NCBI GenBank assembly: GCA_002104905.1
Contig: MCFE01000138.1
Location: 93,486-157,485 of the forward strand
DNA: 64,000 nt
Reading direction: 5' to 3'
Source: Basidiobolus meristosporus CBS 931.73
Lineage: Eukaryota > Basidiobolomycota > Basidiobolomycetes > Basidiobolales > Basidiobolaceae
Part shown: positions 32,641 through 43,071 of the stretch, one piece after another
How the letters are laid out: every line of letters starts with the position of its first letter
Position numbering within the stretch: position 1 is the stretch's first letter
The notes under the pieces: generated by a model
What the model was told of the DNA's origin: nothing
Database searches by the model: none
What the model saw: only the letters and a program-made list of their open reading frames with translations
Program-made: the position numbers and the translations under genes

Positions 32641-33690
32641 TAGTGACTAGTGGTGAAGTTTATCCACAGCTTACATTAATAAGACTTTACCCGTGGAAAT
32701 ACACACTGAAGATTAAGATATTTACCATCTGGGCACTAACTGCCTGATCCTCTTTCCCTCATATCCCGACATGTGCTTGTGCATACAAGTGCGTTGTTAG
32801 ACTTGGTATTGCCACTATTGCCCTACTTAGAGTTGAACCAAGAGTACTGGTGAAATGAGCGAAGTGCAATTTAATGAATCAATCAGTGCTGTTCATTGTC
32901 CTTGTCAAGCCATAACAAAATATTCGGTTAGGCCATCAATCCATTCAAATTGTTCATGTCTCTAGAGCGGGCTAAGTCTTGGCATAGTGGTGGGCTGAGA
33001 TGATAGACCCGAATCGAGGCTACATTCACTGCGTTGGTGGCAAGAAAACTGAGTATGTAACACCGCAGGTTTGTTCATTCATTTCAATGAAGCCTTTTTG
33101 GATGAGAAATAGAAGTACGATAACAGCCATGCATCCTCAATACTTCGGTGCATGCGTTGGTATGCCGGCCAAACTCCGCACTTCCCATTGTAAGATGAGC
33201 TATGAGGAATCAAGTCGGCAATCTCCAGAATAACCGTGTCAAACACTCTTCTTCCGGATTGAGCGTTTTCTTTGGCGCATTTGTCTACCCATAGACCATG
33301 GTTACTGAGATGTGAGTGTAATATACAACAATGCAAGGCATATTTTAAGAGAACACGTACGCTTTTGGACCTGACTTACCGGAGTAAGGACTTCACCTTT
33401 GAAACAGTGTCTGTGGTACTAGGGGATCGAGCTAGAAGCGAGATAAATAGATTGATAATTACAATGCCTCTCTGTACCCCCCCCACTGGCAATATGCCCC
33501 AGCACAGATAGCTATTGCCCGAAATCATTACGCAGGAGTGTCACCATACAGTCATTCCTGAGGTATGTGAGTGTGGTATGGGTCTACTAAGGAACAGTAA
33601 AGGTAACCTAAAGCGATGGTAATGAATATCAAAGTATTGTAATAAATAATCTCAATCCCATAACTCTTAGCCCCTTCATTCTATCTTTCG
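32641..33690 (-). pseudogene. Intergenic plus gene family G, copy G2
   Basis: 32641-32940 holds nothing recognised. 32940-33336 (minus) is the relative of G1: an open frame of 85 codons, KCAKENAQSGRRVFDTVILEIADLIPHSSSYNGKCGVW followed by PAYQRMHRSIEDAW. Three cysteines; no signal peptide in frame, so any amino-terminal exon lies above 33336. Less damaged than G1 but still probably a fragment. 33340-33690 shows nothing. Confidence 0.4.
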
Positions 33691-35320
33691 CTAAATTTCG
33701 ATTTTCGAACAAGTGAGCAGTTGGGTAGAGTGGCGTCTATCTGTAGCTCAAGCTTCTGGAGAACTGGTTGGGTGAAGGCTTGAGTAGTGGGTCCCTGCTG
33801 ATGATTTCGATCCATGTCGAGGGCGTTGTCCTCTGGAGCCTAGTGTTGACATTGGCATCTTCAAGTAATTGCGAGATGGCAAGGTTATTAAAGACTTGGG
33901 GAACGCGTGAGGCTGGCAACAGAGCAACGAAAACCAAGCGCACTGGAGCAGTCAGAGGTTGGCAAGTCTGAGTGGATGGTCACCAGTAGCCGCTACAATA
34001 AAGTTCGACTACCGACTTACTCTTTTCCGTTTTTTATGCAAAGTTGTGTGCCCGCTTAAACATTCAGCTATGAGTTTTGATTTTAAAGATCAGAAAACTG
34101 TAATCGTAATCATACAAGTATGTCATTTTGCAAACAAAATTTTAAGTATTTTTCTTTTCTTTGCTTGCTGATTTTCAATATGAATATGTAGCGAGAGAGA
34201 TTGGTATTTTGATTTGATTTTTGAATGATATTTGGTTAACAACAAGCTGTCAGAATGTGCAGACCGTCCTCGCCAGGCTGTTGGAATAATCAACCGGCAA
34301 GTTCATCAACTGAACAGGTCCTAAGGTCCCGAAAGACCGATCGGCCACTGTTCACACTTCCCTTTACGGACAGCGCACTACGTCTCATCTACCAGCTTGG
34401 TATTAGTGTCTTTGTTGGGAAACAAAGACTGGGAATGTACTATATACATAATCCTGTAAAGTACAGTCGTAACGATACCAAACGACAGATGCCCCCTATT
34501 TATAGGGAAAAAATCGATAAAAATTTTCACTCATTTCGTGGCCAAATCCCATAATATTGAAATCGATGAAAATAACAGTATTATATATACTACTCCGGAC
34601 TAGAGTAATTGACTATGAAATAACCAACTACGTAAGAACAGTGCCATTCCTGTGTGCACGCTTCAAGCCCTTGCTTGAGAAATCGTAGTATGAGTCGTTT
34701 TGCGTCTCACGAATAATGCAATCGTATGTTGACTTGAACCAAAAATCACATTTACGGCAATTTAACCCCCAATATCGATACAACTATTTACAGATCGATG
34801 GAATGAGTACACAAACATTGAAACTGGCGCTAAATAGAGCTCACTGACATCTTAAGGTAGGAGCCCACCAGTTCTCCAAATGCGGTAGTTGATACACAAC
34901 GCTGATTGAGCTTCTCTACCCGGCTATGTTGCATGCACTATTTACCCTTGTACCAACCAAATGTAAAGTGTCCCTGTTCCTCCGGTGTGTGTCGTTGTGG
35001 GGAATTGCCAAATGTCGATTCTTTTTGGACTAGTACACCGTGTCTACCGCGGATTGATAGTCTATGATACTGTGAGAGTAGGGTAGTCGCGCAAAGAGGG
35101 CTTATTTGTCTTGCATACTCAATATTCTCAGTTAAGGCTGATATATCTATTAGGCGCAATTGTCAGCACAATGAGTGTATTGAATATTTTGTTCTTTCAC
35201 ACATTATGTCTCTGTTACTGGGGTTGTGTACTGTACATCTTGGGTGGGCTGCATCAGAACGTAGGGAGAGAAAGAACTATAGTCCTTTTGCTCGGCATAT
35301 TCTAATGCGTTGCCCCGACC
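33690..35320. repeat. Segmental duplication K, copy 1 (with 50780-52313)
   Basis: About 1.6 kb matched at about 95% by eye. Contains an open frame of 99 codons at 34255-34554 (MCRPSSPGCWNNQPASSS...) that is open in both copies (51309-51608) with a handful of changes, and a frame at 33943-33737 (minus, MRLVFVALLPASRVPQVF...) also open in both. Neither is recognised. The block ends in the 3' end of a family A gene. Confidence 0.65.
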
Positions 35321-35640
35321 CTCCAGTTCAAGACTGGGCCCTGCTTGCTACTTGACATTGAAGCCCTGATTGCTGTTGGCATTAGCAATGTTCAGGCTAT
35401 CTTGCTTTCTGGTCACGGTGGTGAAAACCTGACGCAATAACGGGGATCGGACATTGGGTGTCTTAAAAACAGGCAAAACTCGAACGTTTTGGTGGTAATC
35501 GGTCGCATACTGTACACATGGTAAACTACGATAATGAACCCTTCTATACTCGCGAGTGCATGGAGAAGAACAGACGATTGGGGCAGCAACGGCAACTTGA
35601 TTCGCGGCAAGGCCTACAGGGATAAAGCGCATGTGGAACG
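35170..35640 (-). pseudogene. Secreted protein family A, copy A4
   Basis: Retains CSSPCTREYRR, LLRQVFTTVTRKQDSLN and the codons for QAGPSLELEG, but an in-frame TAG replaces the Tyr codon just before QAGPSLE (about 35348), the signal peptide is disrupted, and the 3' end has a deletion around 35283. Paired with B4, as in the other modules. Confidence 0.65.
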
Positions 35641-35839
35641 AATAACGTATTTGTGGCTGTTGTATAGCATACAACATGGGTTAGCTGGTAAAATTGCTAT
35701 TATATATTTCATGGATTAATCAGGTCATTACTCACACAATTATTATACTTTTCGAGTACCATCGGTATTTTGCATTCCCTTCACTCGTTATTTTTTCAAT
35801 TTTCTTCCATTATTTTGTGGAACTCACGATGATTTTCTG

Positions 35840-36300
35840 GAGTATCTTTGAAGTGGCGACGAGCAGAGCTAAAATACTTCTTGTACCCACCTCTACTGCT
35901 GGCTGAGTGATGATAATTTGTAGAGGGTTTGATCAATGACTTGCGCCTGATCGAACTGATTTGAGTTGGACAAGGCATTGGCTTTACTGGCAGAATGGCC
36001 ATTGATGTTGTCCAGTAAGGCTTGGGATGGTTGTAAATTTGAAATGTCAAACCCTTGCAACCCGAAGTCTGGCTCGTTTGCATTGGCCCACTCATCTCCG
36101 AATCATCCACCTCCTCAGTTGACGGCTGGTGTTCTTGACTGGGGGGCTAAGTGTCCTGATAATAAGCACCCCGTTGTTCGACGCATGGCTCATTGGTTGA
36201 GGCTACCTGGGAGCCACCAAGTGGGGTAGCGGAGATTGCTTGCAGTGAAGCGATGGCGGAAACTAGCAACAGGAAGGAAGGCTGCATGACTGATTGGTGA
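35840..36300 (-). pseudogene. Secreted protein family B, copy B4
   Basis: All parts of B3 are recognisable (signal region near 36290, CVEQ cysteine, acidic segment, QALLDNINGHSA-type block, NQFDQAQVIDQTLY) but with frameshifts, a TTA/TAG near 36150 and deletions of the QQQPQ and ARAL segments. The Lys-Arg before the tail is lost (YKKYFSSARRHF). Confidence 0.65.
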
Positions 36301-36506
36301 AGTCATGCGGACTCTCTCGATCCCACACAATTAGCTTAATGCGAGCTAGATTGATTTAACCTGAGTGCCTCGCCGTTTGCTACTTCTCAAAAAATGTGAG
36401 ACAGTGCATACACGAAATAGTAATCAGCATTTAATTTCAACCAAGTGCTTTATAGTATAAAGCTAGCAGTAGACAATGAGAATGTAGACATTGGGAAGAG
36501 TGATGC

Positions 36507-36900
36507 TTAAAAGAGGGCACAGTAGTTCTTGGCGCAATTAGTGTTGTCAAAAACGCAGTCCGAGTCCTTGGTGCATGTCTGATATTCGGAGCCACTGCAA
36601 AAAGACTTTAGCGTCAGTAAGAATGCAAACTTACTAAACCTTTGAATATTGTTGATGTAACACCACTCTGGTGCACTTTGCTACATATCCAATGCCAAAC
36701 GAGATAATCGCTACTCCTCCATGGCACTGAATACCTTGTAAGTTACTGTTTCTGTACAGAAAACTCCATGGCAACTTACCCTTCTCCAGCAGTAGCCTTT
36801 GTTACATATCCTTGCCGCCTTTTTGCTTAGTAATCCCACAGACGAGGTTTGAGCTTTTTGCTGTCTGCTCAAAGCGATCCAGCTAAGAGGATATTTATGA
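36507..36900 (-). pseudogene. Cys-rich secreted protein family F, copy F2 (5'-truncated)
   Basis: Well-formed exons at the 3' end: last exon 36594-36507 codes GSEYQTCTKDSDCVFDNTN, then CAKNYCALF and TAA. Intron 36634-36595 is 40 nt with GTAAGT, CTGAC branch and TTTTTGCAG. Exon 36726-36635 codes CHGGVAIISFGIGYVAKC. Intron 36779-36727 is 53 nt, GTAAGT to ATTCAG. Before it, KGYCWRR and further Cys codons match F1. The first exon with the signal peptide (as at 23.87-24.11 kb) is missing, replaced by other sequence near 36.9 kb. The exon frames join correctly, which supports the splice model. Confidence 0.55.
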
Positions 36901-37490
36901 AAAGCATTTTGTCGTTAAGTGTTTCTTGAATGGTCACTCCTAACAACTAGCGGATATTGCTTTGCTTTTTTGAGGATGGTTCTTGTTTGCACCCATAATT
37001 GCAATAATCCTTTGATTGGTCGTAAAGCTGGTTCAGTCGTTGATATACAATCTTCTACGCATCTACGCGGAGCTTTCCCGATTTATTAAACCTTCTCAAT
37101 CCCATTCAATTAGGCTTCGTTCATAGCATTATGCAAGATAGATTGATTTAACCCGGTTGGCTTAGAGTACTCGTGTGAATAAATTTATTTGTTGTTTGTC
37201 AAGAGTCGACAATATTGAGTGGATAGTACAGGGATTAGTTGAGGTTACCTTGGGCTTTCTTGTTGCGATATACGCACTTTTGATTAGTTATATGTGTTCG
37301 GCATTGACTGTGCCAATACACTCGAAAACCTGGATTCCCACAATTGATTTATCAGTGTAGCTTGCCTGAATGAAGGTTTGATATACGAGCCCTTTGGTAC
37401 CCATGTTCCATCTCTAAGCAGGGAAGGCGCCACACTCTTTGCCTCTGGCAAGTCGTTGAATAAATGACATAGCTTCTCCCCATGAAATAA
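36901..37490. other. Intergenic, partial copy of 27.0-27.3 kb
   Basis: 37075-37300 is related to 26540-26600 and 27130-27250 (TTAGGCTTCGTTCATAGC, GATATTGAGTGGATAGT-like, TTTTGATTAGTTAT). No gene. Confidence 0.45.
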
Positions 37491-37492
37491 GT

Positions 37493-37735
37493 TTATACGG
37501 CACAGGTAGCATATCCTCCTGATGCAGAGGTATCAGCCTCATCCAAGATAGCTAGATTGACTCTGTGGTTGAGGCCTTCATTCTTGCCTTGGTTGGCGGC
37601 ATTGAAAGTCAGGGTAATGAAGTCAATCTTGGCCAATTTCTTGATGTAAAGGCCCGCAGTATGTTCCTTCACTCCTTGTTCAGGATTGCATTTTAGACTC
37701 TCTTGGGGAGGCAAGGGCACTGCATTGGTACCGCT
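37493..37735 (-). pseudogene. Alpha/beta-hydrolase (dienelactone-hydrolase-like) fragment
   Basis: 75-codon frame resembling the amino part of YcjY/DLH-type alpha/beta hydrolases: GVKEHTAGLYIKKLAKIDF, then ITLTFNAANQGKNEG (usual FDAAYQGESxG), then LNHRVNLAI and SASGGYATC. The last motif is the nucleophile-elbow region (usually GICASGGY) and should lie about 40 residues further on, so an internal deletion joined two parts. The expected catalytic Asp and His region is absent. A decayed gene of metabolic type, unlike its neighbours. Confidence 0.55.
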
Positions 37736-38285
37736 TCACCGGGGTCACTTGAGTTGAGTTAGCACTTAGAGGTCAACATTTTGCATTTACCATTACCATG
37801 ATGAGACAATGAACCTATTAAAAGATTTTGACTCTGTTAATCAGTTCTAACCATATGTGAATAATTAAGTAACTGTAATTAAGTTTTGACAGTGATAATG
37901 CTTATCATTCAGGTACACAGCATTTTCTTCACCATCTCTCTGCCTCAACCAGACATTTGCTAGACCAGAAGCTTGGGAGCTTATATAGTCAAGATTGGAC
38001 TGAACCAAAAGGCATTAGAAGAGAATAGGATAAGGTAATATCAAGAACCAAAGGGAGGGCTGGGTGTACTATTTATGTGCTTTTTGGTTGGATCACTGAA
38101 GCTGGGGTTATACTCCTGGCAAAGTATACTGGGGCCAGAGCTTGATGCATATTTTTGTATTTTCTAATGTATGCTCAAGATAATGAACTAGATATGCAAG
38201 CACACAAAACCATTGTTTACAGCAAATACATTATATGGTGAATTTTGTAATTACACCTAGAGATCCACCCATCATGATTACTTGG
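37736..38285. other. Gene-free, CpG-poor
   Basis: Nothing recognised; composition returns to the transposon type. Confidence 0.4.
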
Positions 38286-38289
38286 ATAT

Positions 38290-38590
38290 AGTCCACAGGC
38301 CTAAGAGAGCTCTGACTAAGCTCCTTGTTGGGGTTTACTTGGAATAGCTCCACCCAAAAGTACAGGCACTTAAGAAATGAAATATCTCAAAGTTGCCAAT
38401 ACAATCCCAAGCTTTGCACATATACTCTTGGGACATTCCTAAGCATATTTCATGTGCCTGTCTTGCAAAGAGTATACAAAAGTGCACATACTACTTTAAC
38501 TTACAACATATCATTAAGTGAATGCCAAATAATCTACTTACTCTCTTGGTAAACTTGAATACCTCCAAGACTCCCACAACAAACTGATAG
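38290..38590 (+). mobile_element. R2-type LTR-like remnant
   Basis: Related to 6860-7040 (CATTCCTAAGCATAT, GTGCCTGTCTTGC, ACTACTTTAACTTACA, AAGTGAATGCCAAATAATCTACTTA) and to R2 at 22.05-22.2 kb (GAAATATCTCAAAGTTG). No internal sequence. Confidence 0.45.
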
Positions 38591-38769
38591 CTTGTATCAA
38601 AACAGCTCACATAAAGTTTAGCTGCCATTGTCTACTAAATTAGCCATTCCTTCAACACTAACCATGAATATTACTAATACATAGCAGCCACTTATCATTA
38701 CTCATAAAAGCTAGCCAATCCATATTAGGGTGCATCCAATGTATCCTTGAGAATCGCAATGGTGCATAA

Positions 38770-39060
38770 GGAATGTGTACCAATACAACCTGGGGAATTA
38801 GGCATGTTGTATTCAGAGTAGGGCTTCTTTAGGATGCCAAGCACTCCTAGATTGTAGATAAACTTGCAATGAATGAGATTCTTTAGTTGGAGAGCATGTT
38901 GGAAATGCTTTTCAGAATATGTGTATGCTGACTACAAGTGATCTATGTATATCATAAATAAAACCATATTGATCAAACTATAAATAGTCACCAATATATA
39001 CCAACAATAGTAGAACTGTATTGCTTGGTCATGAACCAATAGTTTCAATCTACAATGCAA
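38770..39060 (-). pseudogene. Copia-type reverse transcriptase remnant
   Basis: Minus-strand codons read VLFMIYIDHL, then after a stop ALQLKNLIHCKFIYNLGVLGIL. This matches the order in Ty1/Copia RT: a YVDD box (here YIDH, catalytic Asp lost) followed by LK..L...F...DLG....LG. Upstream codons WYILVTIYSLINM are hydrophobic. Strongly decayed. Confidence 0.45.
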
Positions 39061-39540
39061 GTATTCAATGCAGAGGAAAGCTACTATGCCACTATAGCTA
39101 CCCAATCACACTTTGGTAAATAAAAACAATATTTGAAGCAAAACATATACACCAGTATGAACTTGGGAATTACAAGCTGACTCCTTGATGTGGCTTAGAG
39201 GTGCTATATATGGGTGCATAGGCCAGATGAGAACTGCTGGAAATCCTGCCTTCCAAGCTCTCTGTATATGCATGTAGTGGTAGATTTGAATGTGCATTCA
39301 CAATGTTGATATCTTAGCTGTGCTTGCTGCCTTCATTCCTGTGTGTGATTGGTATGAAACTCAGTTGTTTACTCACTTATGAAAGGAGCAAAAGCTGGCT
39401 AATAGCACACAGTAACATGAAGCCATATTGAGGTGCATTGTTCTATGTAATACTCAACAATGGTTCTTAATGACTTCGAAGCACATGAGGCTGGCATGTT
39501 AGAGTATAACCACCAAGCAAATCTCTTACATTCATGATGG

Positions 39541-39870
39541 GTAGATAGAGGGTCTAATTGATGACCTATGCTTTGTCAAACTACTTAGGGTTTAGTAATG
39601 CATTGGCCTCACTGGAAAAGCAGCCTTTAAAAATGCCGATTCTTTGCAACTTTACTTTTTAGAATTCAATCTCTCAAATCTAAGTCGCCTTCATTGTCAG
39701 TCAATGATAGGTCTTTGTTGTTGGAAGCCAGTGCCTCCTGATAACAAGCTCCCAACTGCTCAGCACATAGGTTGTTGATGTGAGATACCTGAGATTGACA
39801 AAGATGTGATTGCCGCAACAAGCAAGAGGAAGGAAAGCTGCGTGACTGGATGGCGGAATCCCTCAGAAAG
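39541..39870 (-). pseudogene. Secreted protein family B, copy B6 (remnant)
   Basis: From 39850 down, the B3 order can be followed: CAAGAGGAAGGAAAGCTGC (signal peptide codons), the CCTGATAACAAGCTCCC cysteine region, the NALS/QALL region and TAGAGGGTCTAATTGATGACC for IDQTLY. Mutated throughout, no long frame. No A partner is visible nearby. Confidence 0.55.
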
Positions 39871-40458
39871 TTGCCGTACTTCCATTACTTTCTCTACGCC
39901 ACTCAAGTTACCATTTATTTATTTGTGACATTAACTTCATGCTAGTCGAGCAACAGATATCATATATCGCATAAAATTAGTTTCAGTCATCCATTGGTCA
40001 ATTGTACGTAGCCATGATAAAATGATCAACAGTGACACTCTCCAAGTAGTGAAATTCAGAGAACTATAGTTGGCAAACTCAAAAGTCTGACAAACAGGCT
40101 CCTTAAGATAAACGCACGCTGCAAGTGTGAGAGTATGTTGTGCTTTACACCACAACTGGTCATATCCATGGACTCCAAATAATGATAGCATTGATGATGT
40201 CTTGTGGCTCCTTTGCTAGAGTCATCTCTATAAAATCCTTTAGAAAGACTGGGAAAAGTCTTTAACTTTCACAGTATCTCAGCTCTCCGATTACACATGA
40301 CATTTCCGCTAGTCCTCTCTGCATTGTAGAAAATGCAAAAGTACAACGCGGCAACAAGAAGCCAGAGGATTTTTTTTGGTACTCCATAGCATCCAATAGT
40401 TTTACCATCACCAGATGCATGAAGTACCAATGTAGACAGTATTGAGAGTTAATTAAGG
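39871..40458. other. Intergenic downstream of Hsp31 copy 1
   Basis: No gene. AATAAA (minus strand) for the Hsp31 gene at about 40459-40464. Confidence 0.4.
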
Positions 40459-40502
40459 AATTTATTGAATGCCTATCTACTTCTATACACAGATATTGCC
40501 CT

Positions 40503-41231
40503 TTAGAGGCTCGAGAACACCTTGATGGCATCCTCAGCGGTGGATCGTGCGCTTGCTGGGTTAGCTCCAGTGACAACTCGGCCGTCAGTTTGTGTAAAAT
40601 CGGCAAACGGAGTGGGGGGTGCCACATACTCGGCTCCAACAGCGGCCGCTCCTTCTTCGATTGTAGCCACATTGGCTGATTTGATAATATCAAGCAGGCT
40701 GAGCATCACCTCACCCTCCGTGGTGAACCCGGTGACCTTCTTGCCAGCAATGATGGATTTGCCTGTGGTGCTGTCAACGATGCCTGGGAGAATGGCTGGT
40801 CCATGACACACAGCTGAAACAACACCTCCACGCTTGTATATGTCCTCGGCAATATGCTGTAGGCCACGAGCCGTAGGGTAATCCCACAAGGTCGCGTGCC
40901 CGGCAGAGGCAAAGAATAGGCCATAGTCAGCAGGGTTGAGGTCCGACGCCTTGCGAAGATGTGAGTTCAGTTTGACATTGAATGGATGTGAAGGGTCGTT
41001 CAGCACCTTTTGATCATCCTCGGAGAGAAAGTCTTTCGACAAGGAGTGCTCATCGACTCCGTAGGTACCAGTCTCGGAGGCGAAGTCAACCTCGAACCCG
41101 GCCTCAACAAGCGCTTCGTAAGGATGCAATGCTTCCGTATAGAAAAGTCCAGTCTTACTACCATTGGCGTAGAAGGGCTCGTTATAGCTGGTGATGGCTA
41201 GTAGTGCTCTGCGTGGAAGGTTGGCTGGCAT
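40503..41231 (-). CDS. Hsp31/DJ-1 family protein (glyoxalase III-like), copy 1
   Basis: 242 residues, the usual length of fungal Hsp31-type proteins, which convert methylglyoxal to lactate without glutathione and act as holdase chaperones. Nucleophile elbow SAVCHGPAILPG gives Cys142-His143; Glu33 (FYTEALHP) is the conserved acidic residue next to the Cys, and Glu172 fits the third member of the triad in VTGFTTEGE. Intronless. TATATAA (minus) at 41275-41282. Cytosolic; no signal peptide. Higher G+C and frequent CpG set it apart from the transposon zones. Copy 2 at 43 kb is about 95% identical. Confidence 0.95.
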   Translation of the reverse strand: MPANLPRRALLAITSYNEPFYANGSKTGLFYTEALHPYEALVEAGFEVDFASETGTYGVDEHSLSKDFLSEDDQKVLNDPSHPFNVKLNSHLRKASDLNPADYGLFFASAGHATLWDYPTARGLQHIAEDIYKRGGVVSAVCHGPAILPGIVDSTTGKSIIAGKKVTGFTTEGEVMLSLLDIIKSANVATIEEGAAAVGAEYVAPPTPFADFTQTDGRVVTGANPASARSTAEDAIKVFSSL

Positions 41232-41871
41232 TGTAATTTAGTTCTGAATACCAAACCAGGTTCATCGAGTCACGTTATATAATGGGCTCGTGCAACTGGA
41301 TGACAAATTGATCGAAATTTCTGGCAAATGATCATTTTTTTTTGATGATGATTGCTTATCAAGTAGTTGAGATACTGACCATTTTTGGTTAGAACTACGA
41401 TGGCTTTCATGGTGTGTCATGTAATATACATCAAGCAGCGGGGGATAGACATGACCGCCTATGCTTTGATTATCTTTACGTTCTAGTTACGAATCTAATT
41501 TTGGGCTGAGTGTCTTCGGCGAGATGAAGGATTCAAATACGTTGCTTCCGTGTCTTTAGAAAGTCACTTATCGAGGTACAGTGCTTCGTTTACTGTCAGA
41601 CTAGTTAGATTTCAGCTTACATGTACGTTACCTGTCGTCTGGCTATTTACGTAGCTAAATATTCGTGAAGCCGTATAGACTGCCACTTGGAAGAATCGAA
41701 TCGTGATTGAGCACGCAAAATTTTATTGACACGTGATGCAATCACGGAGGTATTACAAAGGCTGGAACAGGTAATGCTGTGGATGTCAGATCTGAGATAA
41801 TACCACATTTCACTCAGTGCTTAGACCCACAGAGTAAATTCCCAACCGGGTAGGTTTCATGTAGCGATCCA
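41232..41871. other. Intergenic upstream of Hsp31 copy 1
   Basis: No gene. The stretch AAAGGCTGGAACAGGTAATG (41758-41777) resembles AAAAGCTGGACCAGGTAATG (43799-43818), the sequence at which copy 2 of Hsp31 loses similarity to copy 1. The two may be recombination end points. Confidence 0.45.
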
Positions 41872-42701
41872 CTAGCTTGGATCAGCTTGTGGGTCTTCCC
41901 TCCAATAAGATACAACCTCTTGGGCTTTTGGCAAACTCGATTCCATACGTAATTCAAGATGTGATAGAAACATCTTCGTCGACTTCAACAACGCAGTGAT
42001 TCTCACGTAAAGCAGGAAATCCCTTCGAACATTCCAAAATTCTGCCAAGTCTGCCAACCAATCTTGTATAAGTGGTACTTTATCCCGATTGCAAACGAAA
42101 TCCAACCCAGTGCTTATGCCGGGGATGAGCAACTGCAGGAGGAGTTGTAGAAGTTTTCGGAAAAGTTGGTGAAAGCGAAGGTTTCTGTATAAAAGATGTA
42201 AACAAGCCAATTAACCATTAAAATATTAATGGAGTAACTACCATAGATGTGTAATAGCGTAATTCCTCAGAGTTATGAGCCACTAATTGACTTCTGACAT
42301 CCTTGGTACCTGAACAAAGCAGGCCTGTCTATCAATCTGTTGATGATATTATTCTTATCTTCTACAGGGAACACATTCCATACAATTTGCATGCATGCAT
42401 ATACAACTCTTGTCTTACATGGCCAACTGAATCCGAAAGATACACCTCGTAGTCTCCCTTGGAAGGCAATCTTCACAACCTTCTTCAGCATGCTGACACA
42501 GTAGCACAAAAGCCAAACCAGTATTTTACCCGATATCCAGTGGATTGCTAGGTAGGATGCAATTGTGAACAACAAACATATTGTCAGCCGCAATCCCGTA
42601 TACAAACCGTGCCGATAAAAATCATTCTTAGCATTATGTTGATGCCGAGTATTCTTCAACATGCAACTAGTCATGCCGTGGCTTTTTAGCTTCTGCTTCA
42701 A
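41872..42701 (-). CDS. Putative two-exon membrane protein
   Basis: Exon 1 from ATG 42701 (MKQKLKSHGMTSCML) to about 42309; it has two hydrophobic helices (LRLTICLLFTIASYLAIHW and ILVWLLCYCVSML) and a basic loop. A GTACCA donor after RPALF and an acceptor TTTTATACAG near 42193 would join in phase to NLRFHQLFRKLLQLLLQLL in exon 2, which ends at 41872. Without splicing, both frames end nearby, so the intron is inferred from frame compatibility. Product about 235 residues. No family recognised; could be a decayed copy of a larger protein. Confidence 0.4.
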
Positions 42702-42702
42702 A

Positions 42703-43071
42703 TTAAGTAACGAGAAAACGAATAAAGATTGTCATTCCTGAGTCTGAGCATATCGAGGGTTTGTTTATTGTCAATAAATAAGTGGGGAATGATAATATTT
42801 GAAAAGTCCATTGATATGAGGCACAGATACGTGAATAGTTAGGTCTGCTAGATATATCTATCAAACTATTCAGTGCTGAAATTGTTACTGAACAGGAGTA
42901 GCAATCTGTGGAGCTTTCATGGTTAGGGTAAACAAAGCTATAGCCCCCAATGGTAGTACTTAGGGTTAGTTCACCTACAAATACAATGACTATGTACGTT
43001 ATATTTGCATAGAAGGTTGTTGCTCTCTTTACAATGAACAAGGATTACATATTATACACATGGACAGCCTC
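42703..43071. other. Intergenic downstream of Hsp31 copy 2
   Basis: A 112-codon minus frame exists (43041-42703), but with no conserved feature and AT-driven composition I do not call it a gene. Confidence 0.35.

Noticed and set aside
34255-34554. 99-codon frame of block K as a firm gene
   Set aside because: Open in both copies, but the copies are too similar for that to be informative; no signal peptide or domain. Kept only as a remark in the repeat entry.
40522-40806. Plus-strand frames inside the Hsp31 genes (40522-40806, 40982-41201, 43060-43272, 43372-43770)
   Set aside because: Mirror frames of a G+C-richer coding region; the Hsp31 frame explains the sequence.
42703-43041. 112-codon minus frame between the membrane protein and Hsp31 copy 2
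   Set aside because: No signal, domain, copy or promoter support; composition is that of non-coding DNA.
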